Below are positions 29,983-40,260 of a stretch of 64,000 nucleotides of DNA, one piece after another. Location of the stretch: assembly GCF_003144035.1 (NCBI RefSeq), contig NZ_QFWT01000001.1:434001-498000 (forward strand), in the 5' to 3' direction. Origin of the DNA: Vibrio albus (GTDB lineage: Bacteria; Pseudomonadota; Gammaproteobacteria; Enterobacterales; Vibrionaceae). The position numbers were made by a program, and so were the translations under genes. Below the pieces are notes generated by a model that was not told where the DNA came from, made no database searches, and saw only the letters and a program-made list of their open reading frames with translations. Position 1 is the first letter of the stretch. Each line of letters starts with the position of its first letter.

Positions 29983-32025
29983 ATGACTTCAACTAACGAT
30001 GCATCGTCCAATCGTGCACCTATACGCAATGCGAAGCTGGACTGGAACGATGCCGGCACTCCCGTTTCCGATCAGTTTGATGACGTCTATTTCTCCAACG
30101 TCAACGGACTGGAAGAAACTCGTTACGTCTTTCTCCGGCAGAATCATCTCCCGGAACGGTGGCATAATTTTGACCAGCGTCGCTTTGTGATCGGAGAAAC
30201 CGGATTCGGTACCGGGCTCAACTTCCTTGCCGTATGGCAATGGTTTGAGCAATTCAGGGCCGAAAATCCTGACTCCACATTGCAAGAACTGCATTTTATC
30301 AGCTTTGAGAAGTTTCCGCTAAGTAAGGATGACTTAATTAAAGCACATAGTTCCTGGCCAGAGCTTTCAAAGTACGCACAGCAGTTGCAAACCTACTATC
30401 CGCTGGCTCTTCCGGGCTGCCACCGCCTTGTCCTGGCCGGAGGTGCCGTTACGCTGGATCTCTGGTTTGGTGATATCAAAGATTGTATGCCTCAGGTACC
30501 GGTTAATCCGTCTGGCTGTATTGATGCCTGGTTTTTGGATGGTTTTGCCCCTAGCAAGAATCCGGAAATGTGGAATCAGAACCTGTTTAATGGAATGGCC
30601 AAACTGGCCAAACAAGACTGTACCTGTGCTACCTTTACCGCAGCAGGTTTCGTACGCCGGGGACTGATAGAAGCAGGCTTCGATATGAAGAAGACCAAAG
30701 GCTTCGGTACTAAACGGGATATGATTATTGGTACGCTAACGGATAAAAAGCCCTACACCAATATCTCCCCATGGGTTGCCCGTCCACAGAATAACACCAT
30801 CCATGATGTGGCGATTATCGGCGGTGGTATCGCCAGTGCGACTCTGGCCGACACGTTATGCAGGCGTGGTGTATCCGTCACCCTGTATTGTGCTGATGAC
30901 CAGCCAGCAGAGAATGCCTCCGGTAACCGCCAGGGAGCCATCTATCCGCTGCTTAACGGTGATCATTCCGGGTTATCCAGAGTGTTTGCTCCGGCGTTTC
31001 TGTTTGCCCGCCAGTATATTCAGCAGGCGGCAGAGCATCTGGATTTCGCCCATCAGTGGTGTGGTGTCACTCAGTTGGCATGGAGTGAAAAAGCAGCCGA
31101 TAAGCTGGATAAAATGCTGGAAGGTAATTTCCCTTCAGAGGTAGTGACCAAACTGTCAGCGGAACAAACGACAGAAGCCATCGGGCTTCCAGTGTCGGTG
31201 GAGAGTGTCAGCTATCCGCTTGGTGGCTGGCTCTGCCCGAAAGAGCTGACGCAGGCGATATTCACCGAACGTCAAAAGGAAGGACCATTCTCGGCGCACT
31301 TCAATACTCATATTGAACAGCTTAAATTCGATATGGGGACCAAACAGTGGATGCTGACGTCCGAAGGCGAAACGTTCCGGCATCAGGCCGTAGTCGTGGC
31401 GAACGGACATCAGTTCAGCCAGTTTGACCAGACGGTCTCCATTCCCGCGTCACCGGTAAAAGGTCAGGTGAGCCATATACCGACCACACCGACTCTGCAA
31501 CAGTTGAAGACGGTACTCTGTTACGACGGATATATGACACCACACAATCCGGATGATCAGCTTCACTGTATCGGAGCCAGTTTTGACCGGGAACAGATTG
31601 ATCAGGATTTTGATGCTCAGGCTCAGGCAGACAACAAGGCCAAGTTACAACGCAGTGTGACGGATCAAAGCTGGCCGGATGACGTCAATGTCAGCGGTAA
31701 TGAATCCAGGCAAGGCATCCGCTGTGCCACGCGGGATCACCTCCCTTATGTGGGCAATGTCTGCAACCTGGAACGAGTACTGCAAGACTATGCCAACCTG
31801 CAACAACAGCAGGATAGTGCGGCACCGGTCGCCGATTATCCTAACCTGTACTGTATTATCGGACTCGGCTCACGAGGGTTGTGTTCCGCTCCGTTGATGG
31901 CAGAAACATTAGCATCACAAATCTGTGGAGACCCACTGCCGCTATCAACAGCAGAGCTGGAAAACCTTCACCCGGCAAGAATGTGGGTCAGAAGGTTGTT
32001 AAAAGGCCGGCCTATCGTGAAATAG
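29983..32025 (+). CDS. mnmC: Bifunctional tRNA (mnm5s2U34) synthesis protein MnmC
   Basis: A 680-residue fusion of two activities in wobble-uridine modification. The N-terminal methyltransferase (MnmC2) has [11 protein letters not shown] at about residues 71-81 and the [15 protein letters not shown] motif. The C-terminal FAD-dependent oxidoreductase (MnmC1) starts with [18 protein letters not shown] at about residue 268 and removes the carboxymethyl group to give nm5s2U. Both halves appear intact. It is divergent from fabB, as in E. coli. Confidence 0.97.
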   Translation: MTSTNDASSNRAPIRNAKLDWNDAGTPVSDQFDDVYFSNVNGLEETRYVFLRQNHLPERWHNFDQRRFVIGETGFGTGLNFLAVWQWFEQFRAENPDSTLQELHFISFEKFPLSKDDLIKAHSSWPELSKYAQQLQTYYPLALPGCHRLVLAGGAVTLDLWFGDIKDCMPQVPVNPSGCIDAWFLDGFAPSKNPEMWNQNLFNGMAKLAKQDCTCATFTAAGFVRRGLIEAGFDMKKTKGFGTKRDMIIGTLTDKKPYTNISPWVARPQNNTIHDVAIIGGGIASATLADTLCRRGVSVTLYCADDQPAENASGNRQGAIYPLLNGDHSGLSRVFAPAFLFARQYIQQAAEHLDFAHQWCGVTQLAWSEKAADKLDKMLEGNFPSEVVTKLSAEQTTEAIGLPVSVESVSYPLGGWLCPKELTQAIFTERQKEGPFSAHFNTHIEQLKFDMGTKQWMLTSEGETFRHQAVVVANGHQFSQFDQTVSIPASPVKGQVSHIPTTPTLQQLKTVLCYDGYMTPHNPDDQLHCIGASFDREQIDQDFDAQAQADNKAKLQRSVTDQSWPDDVNVSGNESRQGIRCATRDHLPYVGNVCNLERVLQDYANLQQQQDSAAPVADYPNLYCIIGLGSRGLCSAPLMAETLASQICGDPLPLSTAELENLHPARMWVRRLLKGRPIVK

Positions 32026-32033
32026 CCCGGCCT
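32004..32033 (-). terminator. Possible terminator of mlaA overlapping the mnmC end
   Basis: AGGCCGG (32004-32010) and CCGGCCT (32027-32033) pair across the mnmC stop codon. On the - strand the stem is followed by TTTTAAC, a short U-run, so it may stop transcription from mlaA. It is weaker than the other terminators in the window. Confidence 0.35.
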
Positions 32034-32062
32034 GTATAATCTGATCTTATCTGGATGAAGGT

Positions 32063-32887
32063 TTAAAACTCTTCATCCAGATAGTCATCCAGAAACGCTT
32101 CTTCTTCCAAATCCACGGCTTCCGGTTCTAAATCCGCTTTATAATCCTGTCGCTGCAGATAAGCGTCTCTGGTAAAGGCATAAGGATCCGGAGAAGCATT
32201 CAACATCGGCTCTTGTGACACGACTGACGCTCTCGACTCCATTGCCTGGAAGACAAATTTGCTCACCGAGCCCCAGAAATTCAGATAAGAGAGCGGGAAA
32301 TACATCCCATCAACAAAATCCGTGGTATTGCGCACAGTCGTCGGCCCGTATCCTGGCAGCATCACGTAAGCACCGTGACCAACACCGTAGTGACCAATAG
32401 CATCACTGAAACTGCGGTTATCCTCATTAGGGATCCCGACAGCGCCGGCAAAGTCAAACAAACCAAACACGCCGAAAGTGGTATTCATCCAGAAACGGTT
32501 GAAATGATTGACGGCTTCTTGTCCGTTTCCCATCACCAGATTATTCACCACGCTGGCAGGTTCATCCAGGTTGGAGAAAAAATTGCCAATCCCGGAACGA
32601 ATAAAAGAGGGAGTGTAATTGACGTAAGCCAACGATACCGGCCGGATAATATAAGGGTCGAGGTAATGGTAGTTGATGTCCCACATACTACGGTTAAAGC
32701 CTTCGATAGGATCATGCGGGTGAGACTCTGAATCTGCAGAATCCTGTGTCTCAGATTCCGTATTCGTTACCGTTTCTGAATCATCTGCCACCAAACCAGT
32801 ACTCGTCGAGTCCGGAGCAGCAGAGCACCCCGTCACCAACAATCCCACGAGCAGCACAAACATTGCCCGACATCTCAAAACAGCCAT
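32063..32887 (-). CDS. mlaA: Outer-membrane lipoprotein MlaA (VacJ)
   Basis: A 274-residue lipoprotein (lipobox LVTGC, Cys21). After an acidic Ser/Thr-rich stretch it has the MlaA domain (DPIEGFNRSMWDINYHYLDPYIIRPVS onwards, and LPGYGPTTVRNTTDFVDGMYFP). MlaA removes mislocalised phospholipid from the outer leaflet of the outer membrane and passes it to the MlaC/MlaFEDB pathway. The mla transport genes are not in the window. It lies 62 bases after ccmI on the same strand. Confidence 0.95.
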   Translation of the reverse strand: MAVLRCRAMFVLLVGLLVTGCSAAPDSTSTGLVADDSETVTNTESETQDSADSESHPHDPIEGFNRSMWDINYHYLDPYIIRPVSLAYVNYTPSFIRSGIGNFFSNLDEPASVVNNLVMGNGQEAVNHFNRFWMNTTFGVFGLFDFAGAVGIPNEDNRSFSDAIGHYGVGHGAYVMLPGYGPTTVRNTTDFVDGMYFPLSYLNFWGSVSKFVFQAMESRASVVSQEPMLNASPDPYAFTRDAYLQRQDYKADLEPEAVDLEEEAFLDDYLDEEF

Positions 32888-32949
32888 AAACCAACTTATC
32901 CCTGAATAAAAAACTGGATAAACCAGACAGAATTTTATAATAGGGAGTA

Positions 32950-34179
32950 TTAATACTTGTTCTTGATGGTGATTGCAACCTGTTCACCCAACTTCATAAT
33001 GGCACTGGTACCAAACCAGTCCCCTTCCTGAGTGGCGACATTACCGTCGATATCAATGCGCGCTTTGACCTGAATCGTTTCCAGTTCCGATAAGCTCTGT
33101 CCCTGCATCATCGCGGAAGAGTCGTCCAGTATTACTGTGCGCGGAAACTGCCCTACCGGATAGCGAGCTGCTGCAACGGGCACAGGACTGCCTTTGCCAT
33201 CAGTTACCGATACAATCAATGCGGCTTCTGCCGGATAGTGTACATCCGGAGCCAGCGATATCGTCACCGGAATTTGGATGCCGGACTGGCTCGCCGCTCC
33301 CAGTTTACTTTTCGCACTCTCAATACTGCGCTCCAGCATCGTATAACGGCTGTCTTCCGGCCCAACCAGTTGTTGCATGATGTGCCAGTACTGAATCGCC
33401 ATCTCAAATTCCTGTTGCTGGTAAGCATCGAATGCCAGCATCGAATACACTCTCAGGTCCGCATAATTTTCCCGGACTAAATCCATCAGAATGCTGCGAC
33501 CTTCATTCTGATCGACCTCGTTTCGGGACATCATCAGCGCCTGAGCAAACCCAAGCCGGATATCCGGATCCTCGGGTTTCAGCTTATACGCCTTTTTCAT
33601 CGCATCACCACCGGTTTGCAGATCCTGTCCGGATAAGGCGACACGCCCAAGAAGCAACCAGCCTTCAGCATCTTCGGGCATGTCGTACAGCCGGGTTCGC
33701 AGACCAAGTATGACATTCTGCATCTCCGTTTCTGACAGTTCGTCCCCTCTGCCGGACATCAGTTTTTCCAGCAATGGATTCAGGTTGCCGCGAGCTTTCT
33801 GCCACCTTTCCACTTCAGGTAATGCACCAACGGTAGTGTAGATACCATAAGACAGAGCAAACAAGACCAACACCGATGGCAAAAAGAGACGTATTGGAGA
33901 AGTCGTGACCGCTTCTTCTTTTTTATGGCGATCAGCCTCTTCAGGAGGAATATCATCCAGCAGCGACTGTTTAAGGTCCGAAATCAGATCGTCCTGTTCT
34001 GACGCTATGCCGCTTTCAATTTCCTCATTCAGCTCATCAATCCTATCCGTGTAAAACGCTTTGTTGAGTTGATCCCGCTCAGCCTTGGCGTCATACCGGC
34101 TCTGGCTGAACAAAGGGACAGCCAGCATCAGGCAGGCAAAGAAAAGTACCATACCGGTCAATAACCAAAATACCGTCAT
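32950..34179 (-). CDS. ccmI: Cytochrome c maturation protein CcmI
   Basis: A 409-residue protein with two N-terminal membrane segments (about 4-23, and LFLPSVLVLFALSYGIYT at about 97-114) and a C-terminal periplasmic TPR domain (LLLGRVALSGQDLQTGGDAMKKAY onwards) that chaperones apocytochrome c to the ligation complex. It is the last gene of the ccm operon, its ATG overlapping the ccmH stop. An all-beta C-terminal extension follows the TPRs. Confidence 0.93.
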   Translation of the reverse strand: MTVFWLLTGMVLFFACLMLAVPLFSQSRYDAKAERDQLNKAFYTDRIDELNEEIESGIASEQDDLISDLKQSLLDDIPPEEADRHKKEEAVTTSPIRLFLPSVLVLFALSYGIYTTVGALPEVERWQKARGNLNPLLEKLMSGRGDELSETEMQNVILGLRTRLYDMPEDAEGWLLLGRVALSGQDLQTGGDAMKKAYKLKPEDPDIRLGFAQALMMSRNEVDQNEGRSILMDLVRENYADLRVYSMLAFDAYQQQEFEMAIQYWHIMQQLVGPEDSRYTMLERSIESAKSKLGAASQSGIQIPVTISLAPDVHYPAEAALIVSVTDGKGSPVPVAAARYPVGQFPRTVILDDSSAMMQGQSLSELETIQVKARIDIDGNVATQEGDWFGTSAIMKLGEQVAITIKNKY

Positions 34180-34664
34180 CGCTTACCTCCATTCTGACGA
34201 TCCTTCAGGAGATCCTGTAAGCGGGCTTCTTTTTCAGAATCCCACTGGCGCTGCGGCTGATCTGATAGCGTTTTTTTACGACTGTTCATCACCATGATGG
34301 TAAAGCCCAGTATCACAACCAGCAAAGGGCCAAACCACAACACGGCAGTCGCCAGCGTAAACGGAGGATCATAGGTAACGAAATTTCCATAGCGATCAGT
34401 CATGTATTGCACAATCTCTTCAGAGCTCTGCCCCTCGCGGGTCATTTCATACACCTTTTGCCTGAGATCCTGAGCTATCTCTGAATTAGAATCACCGATT
34501 GTATTATTCTGGCATTTCGGGCAACGCAGTGTGCTGGTAAGCTCTTTAAATTGTTCTTCCTGATGTTTTGTTTTGAAATCATAGACATCAATCGCTGCCT
34601 GAGCGAAGGCAGAGAATATCAGCCAGCTACTGACCATCAGCAACACACATTTCACTGGCCTCAT
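34176..34664 (-). CDS. ccmH: Cytochrome c maturation thioredoxin-like protein CcmH
   Basis: A 162-residue CcmH/NrfF-type protein with a signal peptide (cleavage near AQA, residue 23), the redox motif LRCPKCQN (Cys48, Cys51), and a C-terminal membrane helix at about 106-126. It reduces or holds the CXXCH cysteines of apocytochrome c. The fused TPR part seen in E. coli CcmH is a separate gene, ccmI, here. Both ends overlap neighbours by four bases. Confidence 0.95.
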   Translation of the reverse strand: MRPVKCVLLMVSSWLIFSAFAQAAIDVYDFKTKHQEEQFKELTSTLRCPKCQNNTIGDSNSEIAQDLRQKVYEMTREGQSSEEIVQYMTDRYGNFVTYDPPFTLATAVLWFGPLLVVILGFTIMVMNSRKKTLSDQPQRQWDSEKEARLQDLLKDRQNGGKR

Positions 34665-35233
34665 AGCCCGGCCTCCTGATGATCCTTTGTCCCCTGAAGT
34701 AACTCTGTATACATTGGTGCCAGTACCGCCTGCCAGTTTTTGGCATTAACATCTCCAACATGACGGTAGCGGATTACACCGTCAGAATCGACCAGATAAG
34801 TTTCCGGAGCACCGTACACCCCCAGATCCAGCCCAAGCATACCATCACCGTCATACAGGCTGATTAAATATGGATTACCCAGTTCATTCAACCAGTCAAC
34901 GGCCTTCTGTCTGTCGTCTTTGTAGTTAAGACCGATGATCTTAACCCCTTGTTCGGCCAGCTGATTCAGGAACTGATGCTCGGCATAGCAGGTTGGACAC
35001 CAGGTTGCCCACACATTGATAAGCAAAGGCTTACCGGTAAACACAGACTGGTCATACAGCTTGCCTGGCTCCACTAAATCTTCCAGGCGAAATGCGGGAA
35101 CAGGTTTGCCCACCAGCACCGACTCGAGCTTCGTCGGATCGTCACCCTCAGCATTCCGGCTTAGTTGTACGACAAAGACCACCACCAGAATCAGAAACAG
35201 CGCCAACGGTAAAAACAGGATTTTTTTATTCAT
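34661..35233 (-). CDS. ccmG: Thiol:disulfide interchange protein CcmG/DsbE
   Basis: A 190-residue membrane-anchored periplasmic thioredoxin with an N-terminal membrane segment (about 5-24) and the active site WATWCPTC (Cys79, Cys82). It keeps the apocytochrome c cysteines reduced for heme attachment. It overlaps ccmF by eight bases and ccmH by four. Confidence 0.97.
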   Translation of the reverse strand: MNKKILFLPLALFLILVVVFVVQLSRNAEGDDPTKLESVLVGKPVPAFRLEDLVEPGKLYDQSVFTGKPLLINVWATWCPTCYAEHQFLNQLAEQGVKIIGLNYKDDRQKAVDWLNELGNPYLISLYDGDGMLGLDLGVYGAPETYLVDSDGVIRYRHVGDVNAKNWQAVLAPMYTELLQGTKDHQEAGL

Positions 35234-37211
35234 TATTTGTCTCCGGTTTCATCGGAATACTGGCGTTTTCTGACCGGTGCCGAAATCGATAACGCTTATC
35301 ACTGATAGCAACCACACCACCCAGAGCCATCAACAGACTTCCAAGCCAGATCCAGCGGACAAACGGCTTATAATGCAGACGCACCGCCCAGGACTGACCG
35401 TCGTCCAGCCTTTCACCCATCGCAATATACAGGTCGCGGGTTAACCCCCAGTCTATCGCCGCTTCGGTCATCATAGACCTTGCGGTACGGTAAAACCGTT
35501 TTTCTGCATGCAGCATGGTGACATATCGGTTATCACGGGTGATCTCGAAATCAGCGATAAAGCCATCATAATTAGGGCCGTCTTTCTGGCGTAACCCTGC
35601 AAAATAAAAGCGATAATCATTGATCTGGTAACTTTCCCCCGGAGCCAGACGCACATCCCTTTCCTCGCTGTAATTCTGCACCATAGCAATACCAATAATC
35701 GACACCGCAAGGCCAACATGCCCCAGAACCATCGCCCAGTGACTGCGCTGCAAGCGACGGATACCCTGAATTAGCGTGTACCGGTGCGTGGCTCGCTGAT
35801 AAAGCTCGTAGCCATGCAAAACGATAATCCACCAGGCCATCACCCAGCCAAGGTAAGCCAGAGCAAAAAAGCGTTCAGCCAATAACCATATGCACACACC
35901 GCCCAGCCCCAGTGATACTATTCCGGAAATAAGCATCGGTTTGGCCAGCGTGGTTAATCTGTCACGTTTCCAGCGTATCAGTGGCCCGATACCAAGCAGG
36001 AAAGCGAAAGGAACGATAAGCCAGGTAAACAGGGTATTGAAAAATGGTTCACCGACGGAAACCGAGCCCATCCCCAACTGCTTGTGCACCAGCGGTAACA
36101 ATGTGCCGATAAACACCACCACCAGTGCTGCAATCAGCAGGACATTATTAGCCAGAAGCGCATTTTCGCGCGAAAACAGAGCATAATGACGGTTTGCCCG
36201 TACGGCCCCACCTTTCAGCGCAAACAGCAACAGAGAGCCACCGATCACAACGATAAGAAAGCCAAGAATAAACATCCCCCGGGCAGGGTCCGATGCAAAT
36301 GCGTGTACCGACACCAGAATACCCGAGCGCACCAGAAAAGTGCCCAGCAGACTGAGAGAAAAAGCGGATATGGCCAGTAACACCGTCCAGGCTTTAAACG
36401 TGCCGCGCTTTTCCGTTACGGCCAGAGAATGCATCAACGCGGTTCCGGCCAGCCACGGCATAAAAGAGGCGTTTTCCACCGGGTCCCAGAACCACCAGCC
36501 ACCCCATCCAAGCTCGTAATAAGACCACCATGATCCCAAAGCGATACCCAGTGTCAGAAACAGCCAGGCTGCCGTGGTCCACGGACGTGACCAGCGGGCC
36601 CAGGCCGTATCCAGCCGCCCTGTCATCAGTGAAGCGATGGCAAACGAAAAAGCCACAGAGAAGCCGACATAACCCATATACAGCATAGGAGGATGGATAA
36701 TCAGGCCGGGATCCTGAAGCAGCGGATTCAGATCACGACCATCGACCGGGAAAAACGGCAGTGTACGCAGAAAAGGGTTAGACGTCAGAATAATAAACAG
36801 GAGAAAACCGACATTAATCATCCCCATCACAGACAGAACACGTGCAACCGACTCCTGAGGCATATTACGGCTGAACACGGATACCGCCACGGTCCAGGAA
36901 GCCTGAATCAGCACCCAGAGTAGTAAAGAGCCTTCATGGGCTCCCCATAACGCAGTCAGCCGGTAAAACCACGGCAGTTCACTGTTGGAGTTACTCGCGA
37001 CATATGTAAGCGTAAAATCATTGGTATAGAACGCCCATAAGAGGACACAAAAAGAGAACAGCAACAAACCAAACATTCCCCATGACAGTGGCCTGGCTGT
37101 CGCCATCATCGCCTGAGAATGGTAAATTGCGCCAAGTAAAGGTAGTACGCTCAACAATATCGCCATCGCTAATGAGACGATAAGAGCAAAGTGACCCAGT
37201 TCAGCTATCAT
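35226..37211 (-). CDS. ccmF: Heme lyase CcmF
   Basis: A 661-residue integral membrane protein with many membrane helices and the tryptophan-rich heme-handling motif [18 protein letters not shown]. CcmF takes heme from holo-CcmE and joins it to apocytochrome c. The length is normal. The overlaps with ccmE and ccmG indicate translational coupling. Confidence 0.98.
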   Translation of the reverse strand: MIAELGHFALIVSLAMAILLSVLPLLGAIYHSQAMMATARPLSWGMFGLLLFSFCVLLWAFYTNDFTLTYVASNSNSELPWFYRLTALWGAHEGSLLLWVLIQASWTVAVSVFSRNMPQESVARVLSVMGMINVGFLLFIILTSNPFLRTLPFFPVDGRDLNPLLQDPGLIIHPPMLYMGYVGFSVAFSFAIASLMTGRLDTAWARWSRPWTTAAWLFLTLGIALGSWWSYYELGWGGWWFWDPVENASFMPWLAGTALMHSLAVTEKRGTFKAWTVLLAISAFSLSLLGTFLVRSGILVSVHAFASDPARGMFILGFLIVVIGGSLLLFALKGGAVRANRHYALFSRENALLANNVLLIAALVVVFIGTLLPLVHKQLGMGSVSVGEPFFNTLFTWLIVPFAFLLGIGPLIRWKRDRLTTLAKPMLISGIVSLGLGGVCIWLLAERFFALAYLGWVMAWWIIVLHGYELYQRATHRYTLIQGIRRLQRSHWAMVLGHVGLAVSIIGIAMVQNYSEERDVRLAPGESYQINDYRFYFAGLRQKDGPNYDGFIADFEITRDNRYVTMLHAEKRFYRTARSMMTEAAIDWGLTRDLYIAMGERLDDGQSWAVRLHYKPFVRWIWLGSLLMALGGVVAISDKRYRFRHRSENASIPMKPETNNE

Positions 37212-37693
37212 TGGCCGCTCCCTGCCATCTGTTCATCCGAATACTTCAGCGGTTCATGCACTTTTTCCATCGCTTCAGCAACGTCCGGCGGCATATAGTC
37301 CTCATCATGCTTGGCCAGCACTTCAAAGGCTTCTATCACTCTGGCGCTTTTCAGTACGCCCTGAGCGACAATACCTTGTCCTTCGCGGAAAAGATCAGGA
37401 AGAATGCCATCATATTCAATGGTCACTGCGGGGCCGACATCAGCCAGTTTAAAGCGCACTTTCAACGATGAACTTTCTCTTTCGACGGTGCCGTTGACCA
37501 CCATGCCACCAATCCGTAACCGCTGCCCTACCTCCGGCTTACTGCCGTCGGGTTTACCATAAACAATTTCTGTCGGCGTATAGAACAAATCCATATTCTG
37601 ATTCAGAGCATACAACACCAGTCCCACTGTCGCACCGAACCCAAGCACCAGAATCAGATACAGGCCGAATCTTTTCTTACGTCTCGGATTCAT
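37208..37693 (-). CDS. ccmE: Periplasmic heme chaperone CcmE
   Basis: A 161-residue protein with an N-terminal membrane anchor (about 9-30) and an OB-fold. The covalent heme-binding residue is His129 in [11 protein letters not shown], with the Tyr133 that follows it in the family motif HxxxY. It shuttles heme from CcmC to CcmF. It overlaps ccmD and ccmF by four bases at each end. Confidence 0.98.
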   Translation of the reverse strand: MNPRRKKRFGLYLILVLGFGATVGLVLYALNQNMDLFYTPTEIVYGKPDGSKPEVGQRLRIGGMVVNGTVERESSSLKVRFKLADVGPAVTIEYDGILPDLFREGQGIVAQGVLKSARVIEAFEVLAKHDEDYMPPDVAEAMEKVHEPLKYSDEQMAGSGQ

Positions 37694-37896
37694 AGTGTAT
37701 TCTCCAACTTCTTCGCCGCCGCAATACGCGCCTGACGACTCTGCTTATCCCGGACAGCCCGGATAATACACCTGCCGTCCCGTAAACTTTTCACCAGTAA
37801 AATCAGCATTGCCGACGCCGTAAACCCAAAAGCACTCCAGACATAACTTCCATACCCACCCATGCTAAGCAAATCACTGAAAGACTGAAAAAACAT
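37690..37896 (-). CDS. ccmD: Heme exporter accessory protein CcmD
   Basis: A 68-residue small membrane protein with one membrane segment ([18 protein letters not shown]) and a basic tail, as usual for CcmD. It helps release holo-CcmE from the CcmABC complex. The frame extends upstream into ccmC, but ATG at 37896 lies five bases after the ccmC stop and has a strong GGGAGGT ribosome site. Confidence 0.9.
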   Translation of the reverse strand: MFFQSFSDLLSMGGYGSYVWSAFGFTASAMLILLVKSLRDGRCIIRAVRDKQSRQARIAAAKKLENTL

Positions 37897-37901
37897 GGCA
37901 A

Positions 37902-38654
37902 TTACCTCCCGGACTGACTGACAGCAGACACCATTTCCTGAACCCACGGCCGATGGCTTTCCCTGGCTAAAATTTCATTCCGGAAACGAATCAGAGTAAC
38001 GACCATGTAGAAAAACAGAAAACCAAAAATATTGATGATCAGGGGCCAGAGCATGTTGCCTGACATAGAAGGTTTCTCAAACTTGGTAATGGTGGCTCCC
38101 TGATGCAGGGTATTCCACCATTCAACAGAAAAATGAATAATAGGCAGATTGATAACACCTACAATAGCCAGTATACCGGCAGCCTTAGCGGCTTTTTTAT
38201 GATCATCAAATGAATGATAAAGGGCAATGACGCCAAGATATAAAAACAGGAGAATAAGCTCCGAGGTCAGGCGGGCATCCCATACCCACCAGGCTCCCCA
38301 CATAGGCTTACCCCATATGGCCCCGGTCACTAATGCAATCAGAGTGAATGCAGCACCGACAGGAGCCATCGCCGATGCTGCCATACCAGCAAGACGTACC
38401 TGCCATACCAGCCCGACAAACGCCGCAACCGCCATAGAAAAATACACGCCCATAGACCAGATTGCAGCCGGAACGTGAATATAAATGATCCGAAAGCTGT
38501 TTCCCTGCTGATAATCAGCCGGGGCGAACAACAGCCCCCAGACCGTCCCCGTCATTAATAATGCAATCGCTATCACTGAAAACCAGGGGAGCAACTTTCC
38601 GCACAACTGATAAGTCACTTCAGGCTTTGAATAGGGATGAAGCCATTTCCACAT
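37902..38654 (-). CDS. ccmC: Heme transporter CcmC
   Basis: A 250-residue membrane protein with about six helices and the tryptophan-rich motif WGAWWVWDARLTSELILLF. It loads heme onto CcmE. It is separated from ccmB by about 120 bases, the only sizeable gap in the ccm operon; the gap holds an inverted repeat listed separately. Confidence 0.98.
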   Translation of the reverse strand: MWKWLHPYSKPEVTYQLCGKLLPWFSVIAIALLMTGTVWGLLFAPADYQQGNSFRIIYIHVPAAIWSMGVYFSMAVAAFVGLVWQVRLAGMAASAMAPVGAAFTLIALVTGAIWGKPMWGAWWVWDARLTSELILLFLYLGVIALYHSFDDHKKAAKAAGILAIVGVINLPIIHFSVEWWNTLHQGATITKFEKPSMSGNMLWPLIINIFGFLFFYMVVTLIRFRNEILARESHRPWVQEMVSAVSQSGR

Positions 38655-38701
38655 AGTTGTTACTCGCTTTTTAACGCTTTCATCTTAATTAACCTTACCA
38701 T

Positions 38702-38750
38702 CTTTATGGGAATCCTATTCTTCGTCGCAGCAAACACAATACCCATAAAG
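38702..38750. repeat. Inverted repeat in the ccmB-ccmC gap
   Basis: CTTTATGGG (38702-38710) and CCCATAAAG (38742-38750) form a perfect 9-bp inverted repeat with a 31-base loop, midway between ccmB and ccmC. There is no U-run after it on the - strand. It may affect mRNA processing or stability; the function is unknown. Confidence 0.45.
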
Positions 38751-38773
38751 TGTTGTTTTATCTCAAACTTAGT

Positions 38774-39442
38774 TTAGGTCACACTTACCCTTAAGGCTGC
38801 ACTGATTGCAAAAGGGGTAAAAGTGATGGCCCCTGCCAGCATTGCACCCAGTATCGCCAGTTGCCCGCTATATGGCATACCCAGACCGGCAGCATCAATT
38901 GCTGCTGTCGCAAAAATCAAAACGGGAACGTACAGCGGCAGGATCAACAAACTTAACAATACCCCCCCTTTTCTTAATCCGACAGTCAGCGCGACTCCGA
39001 TAGCTCCAATAAAACTTAATGTTGGTGTGCCCACCAGTAAAGTCAGCACCACGGCCAGCCAGGTAGAAAAATCCAACGACAATAATACCGCCAGAAGCGG
39101 GCTAATCAGAATCAAAGGTAACCCGGTGAGAAGCCAGTGAGAAATCACCTTTGCGATAACCACTAAAGGCAGAGGCAGGGGTAAAAGCATCATCTGCTCA
39201 AGTGTACCGTCGTGAAAATCATCTCTGAACAGCCTTTCCAGAGACAGAAGCGCAGCGAGCAATGCAGCAACCCAAACAATGCCGGCGGCAATGCGGGCAA
39301 GTAAATTAGGCTCAGGTCCGATACTGAGGGGGAACAGTGTAATAACGATAATAAAAAACCAAAGCGGGTTCAGAATATCGGCCTGCCTTCGAAAGGCAAT
39401 CAGTAACTCTCTGCGGATAATAGCGAACATACAACTCAGCAT
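38774..39442 (-). CDS. ccmB: Heme exporter permease CcmB
   Basis: A 222-residue membrane protein with about six helices. It is the permease partner of the ATPase CcmA in the CcmABCD complex, which releases holo-CcmE. The conserved FRDDFHDGTLEQMMLLPLPL loop is present. ATG at 39442 is preceded by GGGGGA from the end of ccmA; a second Met, at residue 5, is possible. Confidence 0.96.
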   Translation of the reverse strand: MLSCMFAIIRRELLIAFRRQADILNPLWFFIIVITLFPLSIGPEPNLLARIAAGIVWVAALLAALLSLERLFRDDFHDGTLEQMMLLPLPLPLVVIAKVISHWLLTGLPLILISPLLAVLLSLDFSTWLAVVLTLLVGTPTLSFIGAIGVALTVGLRKGGVLLSLLILPLYVPVLIFATAAIDAAGLGMPYSGQLAILGAMLAGAITFTPFAISAALRVSVT

Positions 39443-39443
39443 A

Positions 39444-40064
39444 TTATTCCCCCAGTCTAATCCTTCGCAACTGCTCAGAATGAGTAAACATATCCTGATG
39501 GGTGGTCAGCACCACCATGCCTCCATTATTTGTGTGACTGAGAAACAACTGCTCCAAAACCCGCACACCCTGCTTATCGATTGCCGTCAGGGGCTCGTCG
39601 AGAATCCAGAGTGGCTGCTTACTCATCCATAAACGGGCCAGAGCAACACGTCGCTGCTGACCGGCGGATAATTGCGCCACCGGAATATCTTCCCGCCCTG
39701 CTAATCCTACCTGAGCTAATACCGACCATATCTCATCCTGATCCGCGTGACCTGCCGATGACATTGACTGATAAAATGCCAGGTTTTCGTACCCGGTCAG
39801 CTCTCTCTTTACTCCGGCCAAATGCCCAAGAAAAAGCAGATCCTGATGATACTGATCCCGGATAGCCTGAACCTCATTTCCGTTCCACAATACTTTTCCA
39901 CCATCACTTTCACCCAGTCCCGCGATGATTCTCAGTAAAGTTGTTTTTCCGCTGCCATTTCTCCCTTCAATCTGTACCAGTTCTCCCGGGTGAACAGAAA
40001 AAGACAAGGCATCGAACAACACCCGTTCACCCCTGACTGACGATAATTCGGAAACTTCTAACAT
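39444..40064 (-). CDS. ccmA: Heme exporter ATP-binding protein CcmA
   Basis: A 206-residue ABC ATPase with Walker A GRNGSGKT (residues 34-41), the signature LSAGQQRR and Walker B LWILDEP. It powers release of holo-CcmE by the CcmABCD complex. It opens the ccm operon; the 107 bases between it and the che terminator should hold the promoter, but none is clear. Confidence 0.97.
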   Translation of the reverse strand: MLEVSELSSVRGERVLFDALSFSVHPGELVQIEGRNGSGKTTLLRIIAGLGESDGGKVLWNGNEVQAIRDQYHQDLLFLGHLAGVKRELTGYENLAFYQSMSSAGHADQDEIWSVLAQVGLAGREDIPVAQLSAGQQRRVALARLWMSKQPLWILDEPLTAIDKQGVRVLEQLFLSHTNNGGMVVLTTHQDMFTHSEQLRRIRLGE

Positions 40065-40164
40065 AGACCATCACAAGTTACTGATTGAATTTATATATTA
40101 GCATACGCTTTAATGAGAAAGGTGACATCACATGTACTCACGACACAAAAACAGAGAAAATTTA

Positions 40165-40193
40165 TAAAAAAATAGGCCTCCTGGGAGACCTAT
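40165..40193 (-). terminator. Terminator of the flhA-che operon
   Basis: ATAGGCCTCC and GGAGACCTAT pair around TG (40172-40193) with one mismatch, followed on the - strand by a run of seven T. It ends the operon after the DUF2802 gene, before ccmA. Confidence 0.75.
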
Positions 40194-40260
40194 TGAAAAC
40201 TATGATTGTTCACTGTGTGTACCATGCAGAATACACCGTCTTTCCAACAACTCAGTTGGA

